Assembly (NCBI GenBank): GCA_026705345.1
Contig: JAPPAV010000005.1
Coordinates: 50,299 to 114,298 of the forward strand
DNA length: 64,000 bases
Reading direction: 5' to 3'
Source of the DNA: Gammaproteobacteria bacterium
Lineage (GTDB): Bacteria > Pseudomonadota > Gammaproteobacteria > Pseudomonadales > Azotimanducaceae
Shown here in pieces: positions 8,393 to 19,242 of this stretch (position 1 is the first letter of the stretch; the number at the start of each line of letters is the position of its first letter). The notes below the pieces were generated by a model. That model saw only the letters and a program-made list of their open reading frames with translations. It was not told the origin of the DNA and made no database searches. The position numbers and the translations under genes were made by a program.

Positions 8393-8773
8393 ATGGGTAG
8401 TGAAGTAATCCAAGGTGCCACGTTCGTGGCGGTTTTGGCGATGGCCGGTTTCCTCTGGCGGGTCTTCGACAAACGGTTCGAGACCTTCGCCATCGAAGTG
8501 AACGGCCGGTTCGACCGGTACGCCGCTGAAATGAACGACCGGTTCGACAAGGTCGACGAAAAGTTCGACGGAGTCCACGACCGACTCGGTGCCCTTGAGG
8601 GTCGGTTCGCCGGTCTCGATGGGCGTTTCGACGGTCTCGAGGTCCGGTTCGGTTCGCTGGAGGCGAGAGTGGAAGGGCTGGCCACGGATCATCAGAGGCT
8701 GTCCGAGCAGATCGCCGAGTCCCGCGGCGAGATGCGTGCTCGCTTCCCCCTGCCGCCGCTCGGCGAGCCGTAG
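8393..8773 (+). CDS. Small membrane-anchored coiled-coil protein, paralogue 2
   Basis: 126 residues, the tandem-duplicate neighbour of the 7540 gene: membrane segment (about 6-24), heptad coiled coil, then the same EFRGEMR-type C-terminal motif with one change (ESRGEMR). It is 11 residues longer because one seven-residue unit is replaced by an 11-residue unit (RFDRYAAEMND) and one heptad is added. The ATG at 8393 follows GGAGTAGCAGGCA, the ribosome site shared by most of the family. Gene, leader and upstream REP are all duplicated. Confidence 0.87.
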   Translation: MGSEVIQGATFVAVLAMAGFLWRVFDKRFETFAIEVNGRFDRYAAEMNDRFDKVDEKFDGVHDRLGALEGRFAGLDGRFDGLEVRFGSLEARVEGLATDHQRLSEQIAESRGEMRARFPLPPLGEP

Positions 8774-9112
8774 CGAGGCTCAAGAGGCCGCGAATCACCC
8801 GGTCAGCCAGGGTGCACTACCATCGCCTTCAACCCGACGCGCGACTTCCGGCACTCCGTGGTTGGACCGCCAGGCGTCTACGGGAATGACGCAGTGCTCT
8901 TTTTGACCCCGCGGCTGATCCGCCGGACGCGGCCGGTGCCAAGCCTTCCCTCGGTCGACCGCTTGTTGGACAGGCGGCTCGATTGGGTGCGCCAGGCACA
9001 ACCCGGAAACGGGTGTGAACTGATCCCCTCGTGGCCCGCTAAGCCCCTAGGTTGTGTGCTGTTCTCGATCCGATGAACTCTGTGCGAAACACCTGTGTCC
9101 AATGCTCCAGCG
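8774..9112. other. Intergenic stretch with no recognised feature
   Basis: The first 40 bases echo the 3' flank of the 7540 gene (ending of the duplication). A TGTGCGAAA word at 9081-9089 resembles the TTCGCAC words of the leader elements. I see no gene, strong promoter or terminator. Confidence 0.5.
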
Positions 9113-12100
9113 ATGAACGAACGTACTAGTGTCCCGGGCGTGAGTGTCCGTCGACCATGTCGAAGCGGCGTCATCGACTTCGGTGTACGCAGCTTTCGGC
9201 ACCTCGGCGGCAGGTTGGTCGCGGTCGTCGTCGCCGCGGTTGCGATTTCGGTCGATGCAGCCCACGACGTGCCCTGGTTCCCCTCGGCCGCCGATCGTGG
9301 TCGCCAAGGCTTCGTGCGCATCATCAACCACGCGTCCCGCGAGGGCACTATTCGGTTCTTCGCCGTCGACGACGACGGCAACCGGATCGGCCCTCGGGAG
9401 CTGTCCATCGATGCCAACGAGGTCCTCCACTTCACCTCCGACGACCTGGAGACCGGCAATGCCGAGAAGGGCCTCGACGTCGGCACCGGATCCGGCAACG
9501 GCGACTGGCGCCTGGAATTCGCCAGCGATCTGGACATCGAGGTACTCGCCTACGTCCGTTCCGGCGACGGACTTCTCGCCTCCATGCACGAGGTAGTCGG
9601 CACCGGCGACGACGACCGACACCGCTTGGCCCTGTTCAACCCCGCCGGGACCGCGAACCCGGCGAGCCGCTTGCGGATCGTAAACGCCGGCGATCCGCTC
9701 CAGGTAACGATCAACGGGATCGACGATGAAGGAAGTCCCTCCGGCGAAGTCGTCGTCTCGGTTTCGGGTGGGGCCTCCCGAACGCTTGCCGCCCATGAGT
9801 TGGAATCCGGCGGCATGTTCGACGGAGCGCTGGGCGACGGCGAGGGCCAGTGGCGGCTCAGCGTATCCGCCGACGGTCCGATCACGGTGATGAACCTGTT
9901 GGAAGGCGCGACGGGGCAGCTCGTGAATCTCGGTTCCACGCCGATCACCCCGGACGCGTCCGGTGTTCACCGGGTCCCGTTATTTCCGGGCACGTCCGAC
10001 GCGTCTGGCCGGCGTGGCCTGGTCCGCGTCATCAACCGCTCGGACCGGTCCGGGTCGGTGGCAGTCGACGCCGTCGACGATTCCGGCGCGGACTACGAAC
10101 CGGTCACGTTGATGCTCGGTCCCCACGCGGCCGTGCAGTTCGACGCCAACGACTTGGAGACGGGCAATCCTGACCTCGGGTTTACCGCCGCTATCGGACC
10201 GGGCAGCGGCGACTGGCGGCTCAACCTGTCTAGCGACCTTGCCATCGAGGTTCTGTCCTTTGTCCGGACCGATCACGACGGGTTCCTGACGCCCATGCAC
10301 CCTGTCGCGCCCGCGCCCGGTTACCGGCATCGCGTAGCGATCTTCAATCCCGCCAGCAACCCGAACGAGGTCAGCCGGTTGCGATTGGAGAACTCGGGTC
10401 CCGGCGTCGCGTCCTTGACGATCACGGGCGTCGACGACCTCGGCACGTCGCCGGGCAGGGGTGTCGGGCTCACCGTCCCGGCCGGGCAGACCAGGACGTT
10501 GACGGCACAGGAACTCGAACCCGGCAGCGATGCCTTCGAAGGCGAACTCGGCGACGGCACCGGCAAATGGCGGCTCTCGATCGAAGCCGATGGGCCGATC
10601 CAGGTCATGAACTTGCTGGCGAGTTCAACGGGCCACCTGACGAGCCTCGCCACGGTACCAACGAACTTCGCGCCCGCCAACGCCTCCGCGTTCGACGACC
10701 GCGTCGTTGGCAAGCGACTGGTCGAAGCGGGCGGCGATAGCTACATCGACTTCGTATCCACCGGGCGCTACCGCGAGACCCGGGACGGGCAGGCCGTACT
10801 CGGCGGCTATGTCTACGAACGCTCAGGCGCGGCAGCGGCGACCATCGAAATCGATCCGGACGACGGCGAAGCGTGCACCATCGAACTCACCTTCGAATCG
10901 CGAATTGCCGGTCGGATAAGCCCCTGTGATGCCGCCACGGCATCGCCTTGGCGGCTGCTCGTGCCAAGCCGGCCCGCCAACGGCGGCGTTGCCTACGAAA
11001 TCACCGCCATGATTGCCACCCTGCCGCCGGGCACTTGGACACCCGATGTCGCTCGCGACGCGGAGGTCATCCTCGCCGACGACGCTGTACGCATCGAATT
11101 CGCCAACGGCGGCTATGTGGATGTGGGCGAGCACCGCTACACCTGTTGGGACGTCGCCGGCTGCGTCATCGAGGACGGGATTCTCCGGTCCGGCAGGATC
11201 CGGCAGACATCGTCGGTTCCGCTCTGGGACTTCGAACTGCTCGAGGACAACCAGTCCGCCACCGGGCTTGCCTATGCGAACGGCGCCGTCTACGTGCTCG
11301 ACTCCGCAGATCGCAAGGTCTACGCCTACGACGGGTCGGGCCACATCCCGGCGCTCAGCTTCGATCTTGCTGCCGACACCCACACGGCGGTCGGCATTAC
11401 CTTCGGCGACGACAGGTTCTACGTCGTCGACGAACTGGATTTCTTCGAGCAAGCACCGCGCAAGGTGTTCGTCTACGACTGGTTGGGACTTCATCTCGAG
11501 GATGCCGACTTCGAGTTGGACACCGCCATCCGGGAGCCCCGCGGCCTCGGGTACGCCAACCGCAGGCTTTTCTTCGCCGATGCGTGGACCCGCAAGGTCT
11601 ATGCCTACTCGACGACAGGCGAGCGCGACCCGGACGCCGACTTCGACCTGGACGCCGACAACCGCTTGCCACGCGGAATCGCCCACGACGGCGATCGGTT
11701 CTACGTCGTCGACATCTTCGACGACAAGGTCTATGCCTACCGGGAGAACGGCGACCGCGATGCGGATCGGGATTTCGAACTGGCTGGCGGCAACGGCTTC
11801 GCCCGGGGCATCGAGGTCATCGCGGACGAGTTCTACGTCGTCGACTCGCCGTGGGTGTTCGTCTATCCGGCCGATCGACCCGATCTCGTTGTCGACGGGG
11901 TCTCGGTCGACGATGCGAGGCCGGGACCGGGCGAGTCGCTCGATCTGGGCGCAACCGTACGCAATATCGGCCACCGGCGGTCTGCGCCAACGACGTTCAG
12001 TTTCTACCTTTCGACCGACGCCCATATCGGCAGCGCCGATCAGGTGGTCGGCGAGGCCGAGGTCGAGGGTCTGGGGCCTGGCACCACCGTTCGCGCCGTC

Positions 12101-12883
12101 GGGGAGTTCAAGGCCCCGACGACATCGGGTCGGCACTACTACGGCGCATGCGTGGTGCCGCATGCTGGCGAAATCGACTTGAGCAACTGTTCCGGTGCCG
12201 TCCTGGTGACCGTTCCCATCGACAGCGGCGGCGCGACCGAAGGCTTCATCCTGGACGCGGACAACGAGAACGCGACGGGCATCGCCTATGTCGACGGTCG
12301 TTTCTTCGTCGTCGATTCGGAAGATCACAAGGTCTACGCCTACCGGACGAACGCACAGCGGGACGCCGCCCGCGACTTCGAGCTGGATGCCGACAACACC
12401 GGCGCCGAGGCGATCGTCTACGCAAACGAGAAGTACTACGTCGCCGACCGACTGGACGACAAGGTGTACGTGTACACGGCGACCGGCGAACGCGAAGCGG
12501 ATGCCGATTTCGATCTCGCCGACGACAACGCGAACCCGAACGGGATCGCCTACGGCAACGACCGGTTCTACATTGCGGATCTGACCGACAAGAAGGTCTA
12601 CGTCTACCGAACGTCGGGTGAGCGGGTCCGGTCCGAAGACTTCCTCCTCGCCCGGTTCAACGACACGCCCTGGGCCATGGAGTTCGTCGACGACCGCCTG
12701 TACGTCGTCGACAACACCGACGATCGGGTCTACGTCTACGACCTATCTGGAGACCGGCACCTCGCGCTCGAGTTTCCCCTGGCCTTCGACAACGCCTCGC
12801 CGGAGGGCATCGTCCTTTTCGACAACAGGTTCTACGTCCCCGACCACTGGGACGACAAGGTCTACGGCTACGCGAAGCCCTGA
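9113..12883 (+). CDS. Large exported beta-propeller/CARDB protein with GFVRV-type repeats
   Basis: 1256 residues from the ATG at 9113 (a GTG at 9095 is also in frame). A signal peptide ends near residue 50. Next come two doublets of a repeated beta module (about 55-520) with recurring words 'GFVRIINHAS', 'DDLETGN', 'GDWRLEFASDLDIEVL' and 'FNPASNPNEVSRLRL'; the same modules end the LRR protein at 50494-53790. A small beta domain with 'GRYRETRDGQ' follows (about 525-700). Then come NHL-like propeller blades, each with 'FYVVD...DKVYAY' (about 705-920), a CARDB-like Ig domain (about 920-1040), and more blades (about 1045-1256). All parts suggest extracellular binding or adhesion. No catalytic site is seen. 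Confidence 0.85.
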   Translation: MNERTSVPGVSVRRPCRSGVIDFGVRSFRHLGGRLVAVVVAAVAISVDAAHDVPWFPSAADRGRQGFVRIINHASREGTIRFFAVDDDGNRIGPRELSIDANEVLHFTSDDLETGNAEKGLDVGTGSGNGDWRLEFASDLDIEVLAYVRSGDGLLASMHEVVGTGDDDRHRLALFNPAGTANPASRLRIVNAGDPLQVTINGIDDEGSPSGEVVVSVSGGASRTLAAHELESGGMFDGALGDGEGQWRLSVSADGPITVMNLLEGATGQLVNLGSTPITPDASGVHRVPLFPGTSDASGRRGLVRVINRSDRSGSVAVDAVDDSGADYEPVTLMLGPHAAVQFDANDLETGNPDLGFTAAIGPGSGDWRLNLSSDLAIEVLSFVRTDHDGFLTPMHPVAPAPGYRHRVAIFNPASNPNEVSRLRLENSGPGVASLTITGVDDLGTSPGRGVGLTVPAGQTRTLTAQELEPGSDAFEGELGDGTGKWRLSIEADGPIQVMNLLASSTGHLTSLATVPTNFAPANASAFDDRVVGKRLVEAGGDSYIDFVSTGRYRETRDGQAVLGGYVYERSGAAAATIEIDPDDGEACTIELTFESRIAGRISPCDAATASPWRLLVPSRPANGGVAYEITAMIATLPPGTWTPDVARDAEVILADDAVRIEFANGGYVDVGEHRYTCWDVAGCVIEDGILRSGRIRQTSSVPLWDFELLEDNQSATGLAYANGAVYVLDSADRKVYAYDGSGHIPALSFDLAADTHTAVGITFGDDRFYVVDELDFFEQAPRKVFVYDWLGLHLEDADFELDTAIREPRGLGYANRRLFFADAWTRKVYAYSTTGERDPDADFDLDADNRLPRGIAHDGDRFYVVDIFDDKVYAYRENGDRDADRDFELAGGNGFARGIEVIADEFYVVDSPWVFVYPADRPDLVVDGVSVDDARPGPGESLDLGATVRNIGHRRSAPTTFSFYLSTDAHIGSADQVVGEAEVEGLGPGTTVRAVGEFKAPTTSGRHYYGACVVPHAGEIDLSNCSGAVLVTVPIDSGGATEGFILDADNENATGIAYVDGRFFVVDSEDHKVYAYRTNAQRDAARDFELDADNTGAEAIVYANEKYYVADRLDDKVYVYTATGEREADADFDLADDNANPNGIAYGNDRFYIADLTDKKVYVYRTSGERVRSEDFLLARFNDTPWAMEFVDDRLYVVDNTDDRVYVYDLSGDRHLALEFPLAFDNASPEGIVLFDNRFYVPDHWDDKVYGYAKP

Positions 12884-12922
12884 GCCCGGCGCGGACCACA
12901 CAGGCGCAAGGAACCACGGCCC

Positions 12923-12948
12923 GTAGGGGATGGGCTTGTCCCATCCCG
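12923..12948 (+). repeat. REP palindrome with compensatory change
   Basis: Here the arms read GGGATGGG and CCCATCCC instead of GGGACGGG and CCCGTCCC; both arms changed, so pairing is kept. Nothing else is evident between 12884 and 13173. Confidence 0.9.
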
Positions 12949-13173
12949 CCGCCGAGGCGCGGCCCGCGGTGCGTGGCCTGCTGGCGCTGGAGCCGCCGCC
13001 ACAGGCGGGAGCGCTAGAGTCGGCTAGTACTCTGCGGTGTGCTCGAGGCACCGGAACCCTGTCTTCGACGCCCGCCAAGGCCCGAAGTACCTGAAAACTG
13101 ACCCCAATGTTGGGGATGCGAAAGCGCGAACCGCTCCTTATGTTTGTGTTTGACGCTTTGCACGAGGGAGTCC

Positions 13174-16100
13174 GTGTCAGGCATCGCCGTCGAAGCCCGA
13201 CGATGCGTCGATGTCCGAGGATCGCTGGGTGCCTTGGTGCTGATGATGTTGGCGATCCAGGCAAGCGCGGTGTCGCCACAATCGGTCGACGGCGGCGACA
13301 CCGCACCCAACATCGTCCTCTTCCTCTCCGACGACATGGGTTGGGGACAGCCGGGATTCAACGGCGGCGAGGAGGTGGAGACCCCCAGCATCGACCGCAT
13401 CGCCGAGGAAGGGATCCAGCTCACCCAGTTCTACGTCGCGCCGGTATGCACGGCGACGCGGGGCGCGTTGCTCACCGGACGGTACTCCTGGAAGAACGGT
13501 ACGTCCGTCCGTTTCAACGGCCGGACAGGCAAGGGCATGCGCCTCGACGAGCGCACCCTCGCCGAAGCCCTGCGCGACGCAGGCTACGCAACCTGGCTGG
13601 TCGGCAAGTGGCACCTCGGGCAATGGCAGCACAAGCATCTGCCGCGCCAGCGCGGGTTCGACCACCACTACGGGCTCTACGGGGCGGAAATAGACTCCTT
13701 CTCGCACCATCGGGGCCGTGACAGGGACCTGGCCCTGGACTGGCACCGCAACGGGCGCCCGGTGGTCGAGGCCGGGTATTCGACCGAGTTGCTGGCCGAG
13801 GAGGCGGTGCAGCTTATAGCGCGTCACGATCCGGTGGATCCGTTCTTCCTGTACCTGCCGTTCAACGCCGTACACAACCCGAACGACGCCCCGCAGGAAT
13901 ACATCGACCGCTACAGCCACCTCGACAACCCCAAACAGCGCGCACAGCTCGCCGTCATGGATATTGCGATCGGCCAGGTCCTGGATGCACTGGAAGCGAA
14001 GGGCGTCCTCGACGACACGCTGGTGATGTTCCTGAACGACAACGGCGGCACGAGCACGGCGGGCTGGAACGCGCCCTACCGCGGCAAGAAGTCGGAGTAC
14101 CACGAGGGGGGCATCCGGGTTCCGGCCGTGCTGCGCTGGCCCGGCAGGATCGCGGCGGGGTCCGAGACCGCCGTACTGCTGCACGCGGTGGACCTGTTTC
14201 CGACCTTCGCCGGGCTCGCGGGGGCGGATTCCGGTGCCGGACTGCCGCTCGACGGCATGGATGCCTGGGCGGCTATCGCCGACGGCGCGGAAAGCCCGCG
14301 CGACGAGGCGGTGCACTCGCTCGACGTCATCCGCAAGGGCGACTGGAAGTTCATCGAGGAGGGCATCGACTACTACGGCTGGACCACGGACGAGCCGGAG
14401 CTCTACGACATCGCCTCGGATCCCTACGAGGAGTCCAACCTGGCTTCGAGCGAGACCGCCAAGGTGGCGGAGCTGCGGGCGCGGCTGGCGCATCACGCGC
14501 AGTCTGCCCGCAACGCGCAAGCCGCCGACAACATTCCAAGCTACCCGCCGGTCGTCTATGGGGAGGAGGAGAACGCGGCGTTCGCCGACAAGGTCGAGCG
14601 GGCCGTTAACCAACTCCGAGCGGGCAATCCGGCACCGTCGCTCCTTCGCCTCGAAATCTCGGGTGCGAGCGTCAAGCTGGTTCACGACGAGACGCTGGAC
14701 GCTACTTCGGTGCCGCCGACGAGCGCTTTCGCGGTGGTTTTGAAGCCGGGGTACCGATCGGCCGAAGTCGCGAGCGTGGCGGTGAGTGGCCAAGACGTGG
14801 TGCTGACGCTGGCCGAGAGGCCCCTCGGCGACACGTTGGGGCTGACCTACGAGGTTCCGGATACCGGCGCGATCCGCGACGTGGACGAACTCGAGGCGCC
14901 CGGGAGGGTCTGGATTGCGGCAACGCTGCCGTCGACGGACGCGTCGCTTGCGGGCCTGACCCTGACGGACGGCGATGGCAATGCCGTGTCGTTCAACGAG
15001 ACGTTCGCGCCGCAGACGACGTCGTACACGGCGGAAGTCGGGCACGACGTGACGGAAATGACGTTGTCCCCGACCACCGGCGACGGCAACGCCACACTCG
15101 CCTACCTGGCCGCGGACGAGACCACGCTGGCAGACGACGACGCCAGCACCGCCGCCCTGGATACCACGCTGGCCGAGGGCGAGAACACGATCAAGGTGAA
15201 GGTGACAGCCGAGGACGGTGTCACGACGCGGACATACAGCGTCACCGTGACCCGGGCGGCGGCTTGGGTCTGGACCACGACGCTGACCGTCGGAGACTCC
15301 TCGGGCCGGGGATTTTCGAGCTTGCCCAACCCGGACGTGGGTGCGCTGGAGGACGATACGTTCGAGTACGCCGGCCTCACGCGGCGCGTGCAGATCGTCG
15401 TTGCCGCTTCGGGCGGCGTGACGTTTCGGACCCGCAACGGCGGGGACACGTTCGGCGGCCTCGTGCTGGAGTGGGCGGGCGAGGTCCTGCCGCTCGACGA
15501 CGCCACCCGCAGTTCGGACACGTTCACGTGGAACCAGACGTGGCTGGACGCCAACGCAACCGCGCTCAACGCGGCCAGCTACGAGACGACGCTGCCGAGG
15601 GGCGGATCGGAGACGGTGTGCCTGCGCGTGGGGTCCGCGTCCTGCCCGCCGACCCCGGCGTTCGAGGACGGCGCCAGCGCGTCGCGCGCGGTCGCCGAGA
15701 ACGCCGCGACGGGAACGGCCGTGGGCACGGCCGTTGCGGCGACGGATGCCGTCGGCAAGGGTCTGGCGTACTCGCTTGCGGGCGCGAACGCGACGGACTT
15801 CGCGATCGACACGTCGTCGGGTCAGTTGACGACCGCTGCGGTGCTGGATCACGAAGCCGGCCCCAGCCGCTCGGTAACCGTGAGCGCGACCGACGCAGAC
15901 GGGGGCGCGACGTCGATCCCGGTGACCGTTGCGGTGTCCGACGTGAGCGAGCCGCCGGACGCCCCGTCGGCGCCGACGATTGCGGGCTCCTCGAGTACGT
16001 CGCTAGCGGTGTCCTGGAGCGCGCCGGAAAACGCCGGGCGCCCGGCGGTGACCGATTACGACGTTCGCTACCGCGCCGGGAGCGGGGTGTTCACCGACTG

Positions 16101-17982
16101 GGCGCACGAGGGCACGGCGACGGAGGCGACGATCACGGAGTTGTCGCCGGACACGGTGTACCAAGTGCAGGTGCTGGCCAGGAATGCGGACGGTGCCAGC
16201 GGGTGGTCGGCGGCGGGCGAGGGGCGCACGGAAGCGGAGGAGGTACTCACTGCCTGGTTCGAGAACGTGCCGTCCGCGCACGACGGCGAAAGCGTCTTCA
16301 GGCTGGAGCTTGTGTTCAGCGAGGCGGTGTTCGACGGCACCGAGCCGTTCGACAAGAACCAGCGCATCCGCAGCGCGACATCCGTCGCGGGCGGTACGCT
16401 CAAGGGCGGTCGCCGAGCGGACCCCGCGCAGTTCGACCGGTGGGTGTTGAGGGTCGAGCCTTCGGGCGCGGGCGACGTGACGGTGACGCTGCCGGCGGAC
16501 GGCACCCCATGCGACGCGGGCGGCATATGCACGCCGGCTGGCGTGCCGCTCAGCGAGGGCGCGAGCGCGACCATTCCAGGACCGCCGGAGGTCCCCGATG
16601 CGGCGTCCACGGACGCAGCGGCGGAGGGCGATGTGCGGCTGGTCAACGGTAGCATTGCGTCGGAAGGCCGCGTGGAGGTCCACCACGACGGCGAATGGGG
16701 CACGGTGTGCGACGACGGGTTTACCTCGGAGGACGCGGCGGCGGTGTGCCGGCAGCTCGGCTACGCGGGTGGCGAGGCGCACCGCCGGGCGGCGTTCGGC
16801 GAGGGCGCGGGGACGATTTGGATGGACGACGTGCAGTGCGCCGGAAGCGAGTCGCGCCTAGCGGACTGTTCGTTCTTGGGCTGGGGCGTGCACAACTGCC
16901 GGCACACGGAGGACATCGGCGTGTCGTGCGGGTCGGCATCGGGCCTGTCGCTCACGGGCGCGACGGTGTCGGGTGTCGTGCTGACGCTGCGCTACGACCG
17001 GACACTGGATGGCGGCTCGGTGCCGTCGCCGGACGACTTCGTGGTCGCGGCGGGTCCATCGACTGGTGACGTGGCGACTAGCGTCGAGTCGGTCGCGGTG
17101 GTCGACGGCGAGGCCCTACTGACGCTGTCGCGACCCCTCGAGGGGTCGGATGACGTGTCCGTCAGTTACCTGCCCGCGGCGATGCACCCGCTGCAGGACG
17201 CGTCGTACAACTCGGCGCCGGCGCTGACCGGCCAGCCGGTCCGGCATGCCCGGCGGCTGAGCCGGGACGATGTTGCCGCACGGGACATCGTGCGGCCCGT
17301 CCAGCTGCCGGAGACGGGATCGTGGAACCAGGCGAAGGTCGAGGTTCTCGACCTTTCGGCGAGTGGTCTGTCCGACGTGTCCAGGCTGGCGGGACTGGAG
17401 GATGTGGAAGAGCTCGACCTCGGCCGCAACCGCGTCGACGATCTCTGGCCGCTGGCGGAGATGGCCGGCCTGAAGGTGCTCGACCTACGCGACAACGCCG
17501 TGGAGGATCTCTCGCCGCTCGGCGGCCTCGCGCAACTGCGCGTGCTCGACCTGTCGGACAACGCGGTCTCGGACATCTCGCCGCTCGCCGGGCTGACGGC
17601 CTTGCGCCGCCTGGACCTCTCGGGCAACCACGTGGCCGACCTCCGGCCGCTCTCGGAACTGCGCCGCCTCGAGGTCCTGCTGCTCGACGGCAACCGGGTC
17701 GAGGACCTGGCGCCGCTGTGGGGTCTGCAGAAGCTGGCACACCTCGCTTTGGCGAACAACCGCGTGGCCGACGCCGCCTTGCTCGGGGAGGCGCGGTCGC
17801 TCCGGCGGCTGGATCTCGCCGGGAACGCTTTGCGCGACGTCTCGGTGGTCGGCGACCTGCAGAAGCTCGTGTGGCTGCGTCTTTCCGGAAATCCCATCGC
17901 CGACTTCTCCCCGCTCGGACGGCTGACGACCGTGCGCTGGCTCGTGCTCGACACCGAGGGGTTCCGCGCTGACGCCGACTAG
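13174..17982 (+). CDS. Giant secreted sulfatase fused to cadherin, FN3, SRCR and LRR domains
   Basis: 1602 residues from the GTG at 13174, chosen for its GAGGGAG ribosome site; a TTG at 13144 is in frame. Signal peptide about 16-36. An arylsulfatase-type domain (about 45-455) has the metal-site motif 'LSDDMGWG' and the modification motif CTATR (Cys92), the Cys becoming formylglycine in this family; 'GKWHLG' and 'NDNGGT' also fit. Then come a SwmB-like beta domain (about 490-585), a cadherin-like sandwich (587-694), an unrecognised beta domain (696-826), a cadherin repeat (828-929), FN3 (930-1022), another beta domain (1023-1139), an SRCR domain with six Cys (1153-1255), a second SwmB-like domain (1256-1355) and an LRR tail (1386-1601). 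It probably removes sulfate from extracellular glycans while bound to a surface or matrix. Bacterial SRCR domains are uncommon. Confidence 0.9.
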   Translation: MSGIAVEARRCVDVRGSLGALVLMMLAIQASAVSPQSVDGGDTAPNIVLFLSDDMGWGQPGFNGGEEVETPSIDRIAEEGIQLTQFYVAPVCTATRGALLTGRYSWKNGTSVRFNGRTGKGMRLDERTLAEALRDAGYATWLVGKWHLGQWQHKHLPRQRGFDHHYGLYGAEIDSFSHHRGRDRDLALDWHRNGRPVVEAGYSTELLAEEAVQLIARHDPVDPFFLYLPFNAVHNPNDAPQEYIDRYSHLDNPKQRAQLAVMDIAIGQVLDALEAKGVLDDTLVMFLNDNGGTSTAGWNAPYRGKKSEYHEGGIRVPAVLRWPGRIAAGSETAVLLHAVDLFPTFAGLAGADSGAGLPLDGMDAWAAIADGAESPRDEAVHSLDVIRKGDWKFIEEGIDYYGWTTDEPELYDIASDPYEESNLASSETAKVAELRARLAHHAQSARNAQAADNIPSYPPVVYGEEENAAFADKVERAVNQLRAGNPAPSLLRLEISGASVKLVHDETLDATSVPPTSAFAVVLKPGYRSAEVASVAVSGQDVVLTLAERPLGDTLGLTYEVPDTGAIRDVDELEAPGRVWIAATLPSTDASLAGLTLTDGDGNAVSFNETFAPQTTSYTAEVGHDVTEMTLSPTTGDGNATLAYLAADETTLADDDASTAALDTTLAEGENTIKVKVTAEDGVTTRTYSVTVTRAAAWVWTTTLTVGDSSGRGFSSLPNPDVGALEDDTFEYAGLTRRVQIVVAASGGVTFRTRNGGDTFGGLVLEWAGEVLPLDDATRSSDTFTWNQTWLDANATALNAASYETTLPRGGSETVCLRVGSASCPPTPAFEDGASASRAVAENAATGTAVGTAVAATDAVGKGLAYSLAGANATDFAIDTSSGQLTTAAVLDHEAGPSRSVTVSATDADGGATSIPVTVAVSDVSEPPDAPSAPTIAGSSSTSLAVSWSAPENAGRPAVTDYDVRYRAGSGVFTDWAHEGTATEATITELSPDTVYQVQVLARNADGASGWSAAGEGRTEAEEVLTAWFENVPSAHDGESVFRLELVFSEAVFDGTEPFDKNQRIRSATSVAGGTLKGGRRADPAQFDRWVLRVEPSGAGDVTVTLPADGTPCDAGGICTPAGVPLSEGASATIPGPPEVPDAASTDAAAEGDVRLVNGSIASEGRVEVHHDGEWGTVCDDGFTSEDAAAVCRQLGYAGGEAHRRAAFGEGAGTIWMDDVQCAGSESRLADCSFLGWGVHNCRHTEDIGVSCGSASGLSLTGATVSGVVLTLRYDRTLDGGSVPSPDDFVVAAGPSTGDVATSVESVAVVDGEALLTLSRPLEGSDDVSVSYLPAAMHPLQDASYNSAPALTGQPVRHARRLSRDDVAARDIVRPVQLPETGSWNQAKVEVLDLSASGLSDVSRLAGLEDVEELDLGRNRVDDLWPLAEMAGLKVLDLRDNAVEDLSPLGGLAQLRVLDLSDNAVSDISPLAGLTALRRLDLSGNHVADLRPLSELRRLEVLLLDGNRVEDLAPLWGLQKLAHLALANNRVADAALLGEARSLRRLDLAGNALRDVSVVGDLQKLVWLRLSGNPIADFSPLGRLTTVRWLVLDTEGFRADAD

Positions 17983-18017
17983 GTGGCGACGTGGGATAGG
18001 AGACGTTGCCTCGCCAA

Positions 18018-18779
18018 CTACTGTCCGTTGGACGTCGGGGCTGTCGGCGCAGGCGACACGGACTCGAGCACCACGGTTTCGCGACCACCACCGAAGCTGG
18101 TCGGCAATCTGCTTTCGCTCATTACCACGTGGTGGGGAGATTCCTCGGTCACCCAATAGAGCCCCGAACCACCGGGACGGTCTGCGTCACTGAGTTCGAG
18201 CGGGTATGTCCGCACGGGACCGAGCGGCGTCTCGATGACTTCAACGCCCGAGGCCTCGATCTTCCAGCGGCGCACGACCACCAGGGTCGGATCGAAGCTA
18301 CTGAGAGTCGTCGTGTAGCCGGGCGCGAGCGGCAATGTCGTCATGGCGGCGGCAACGTCCCCCACGGTCGGCGCGTCCAAACCGACTTCGATCGGCACGA
18401 CGCTGCCGTCCTGGAGCCACGCCTTGCCACGGACCATGTCGTCGCTGTAGAGCAGCCGGACCCGCGTGTTTCCCTGGCTGATGTACCGGCGGATTGGCCG
18501 CAGATCCTCTGCTGCCAAATGGATCGTGTCGACGCTCCGGGCAAGGTCGCTCGACTCGTGTTCGGTCGAGACACGCCACGCGTCCTCGCCGTCCTCCTCG
18601 ACCCGTGTCCAGCTCACTCGACGGACCATGGCGATGTCCTTGTCCTCCAGTTCGACGGTCATGGCATAGGTCCTGACCTGTTCGGTGAGTCCGCCGCCGT
18701 GCGCGGTCTGGACGAGCCATACCGACAGCACAACGGTGACGATCCTGAGCGCAGCGCTCCGGCCCCGGTTAAACAACAT
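18018..18779 (-). CDS. Exported protein resembling DUF3108/LolA-like periplasmic proteins
   Basis: 253 residues. The ATG at 18779 follows an excellent GAGGAAGG ribosome site; the open frame continues upstream but that part has no such site. A signal peptide (about 1-30, LSVWLVQTAHG) precedes a beta-rich domain with the up-and-down pattern of DUF3108-type outer-membrane-associated proteins: 'YAMTVELEDKDI', 'STEHESSD', 'RLLYSDDMVRGKAW', 'GVEVIETPLGPVRTYPL'. It may bind lipid or a hydrophobic ligand in the periplasm. Function is not established. It is convergent with the sulfatase gene, the stops 35 bases apart. Confidence 0.75.
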   Translation of the reverse strand: MLFNRGRSAALRIVTVVLSVWLVQTAHGGGLTEQVRTYAMTVELEDKDIAMVRRVSWTRVEEDGEDAWRVSTEHESSDLARSVDTIHLAAEDLRPIRRYISQGNTRVRLLYSDDMVRGKAWLQDGSVVPIEVGLDAPTVGDVAAAMTTLPLAPGYTTTLSSFDPTLVVVRRWKIEASGVEVIETPLGPVRTYPLELSDADRPGGSGLYWVTEESPHHVVMSESRLPTSFGGGRETVVLESVSPAPTAPTSNGQ

Positions 18780-18871
18780 GCGCACCTTCCTCGTTTCGGT
18801 CGCCGACAACCTATCCGTTTGACCCCGGCTGTGCAATCGAGGTTCCTCCCGACTCGGGATTCCGTCCGGAA

Positions 18872-18974
18872 CTCGGACACACGGGATTTCGATCTCACAC
18901 GGCGTAGGAGATCTCGCACATTCGAGCCGATTTTCACCGGTCGGAGTCGCACGTCGATTTCAGCCGTTTCGCAC
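18872..18974 (+). promoter_or_regulatory. Conserved structured leader element, copy 3
   Basis: Third version of the leader, starting CTCGGACACACGGGATTTC. The stem is GATCTC (18891-18896) with GAGATC (18908-18913), so both sides differ from copy 1 yet still pair. It ends in GATTTCAGCC and TTCGCAC. It lies about 270 bases upstream of the 19243 gene. Confidence 0.6.
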
Positions 18975-19067
18975 GCGGACGACGGCCATGCTCCACTGGT
19001 ACCGATCAGCCACACGGTGGAGGCTTCCGGTAGAAGGTCGACCGAGTGCCGCGAGGGCCGAAGCCCC

Positions 19068-19093
19068 GTAGGGGACGGGCTTGTCCCGTCCCG
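19068..19093 (+). repeat. REP palindrome with short tandem tail
   Basis: A full REP copy directly followed by a small tandem duplication (CCCGTCCAGTCAGT, repeated) at about 19088-19116. Here the REP lies between the leader element and the gene, unlike the duplicated cassettes at 7.1-8.8 kb. Confidence 0.9.
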
Positions 19094-19242
19094 TCCAGTC
19101 AGTCCCGTCCAGTCAGTCTGGCACCGGCCCGACGACCGGTGTAGGGTGAGGGCACTTCGAACCGCGTTAGGCGTCGAGGTTGGCTGCCGCCGGTGGGTCC
19201 GGCGATCTGGATATCCAGCCTTGTAGACGTGGAGTAGCAGTC

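Noticed and set aside
13177..15852. Long minus-strand open frame of about 890 codons opposite the sulfatase
   Set aside because: It is a shadow of the GC-rich sense gene: no start signals, biased composition and no domain.
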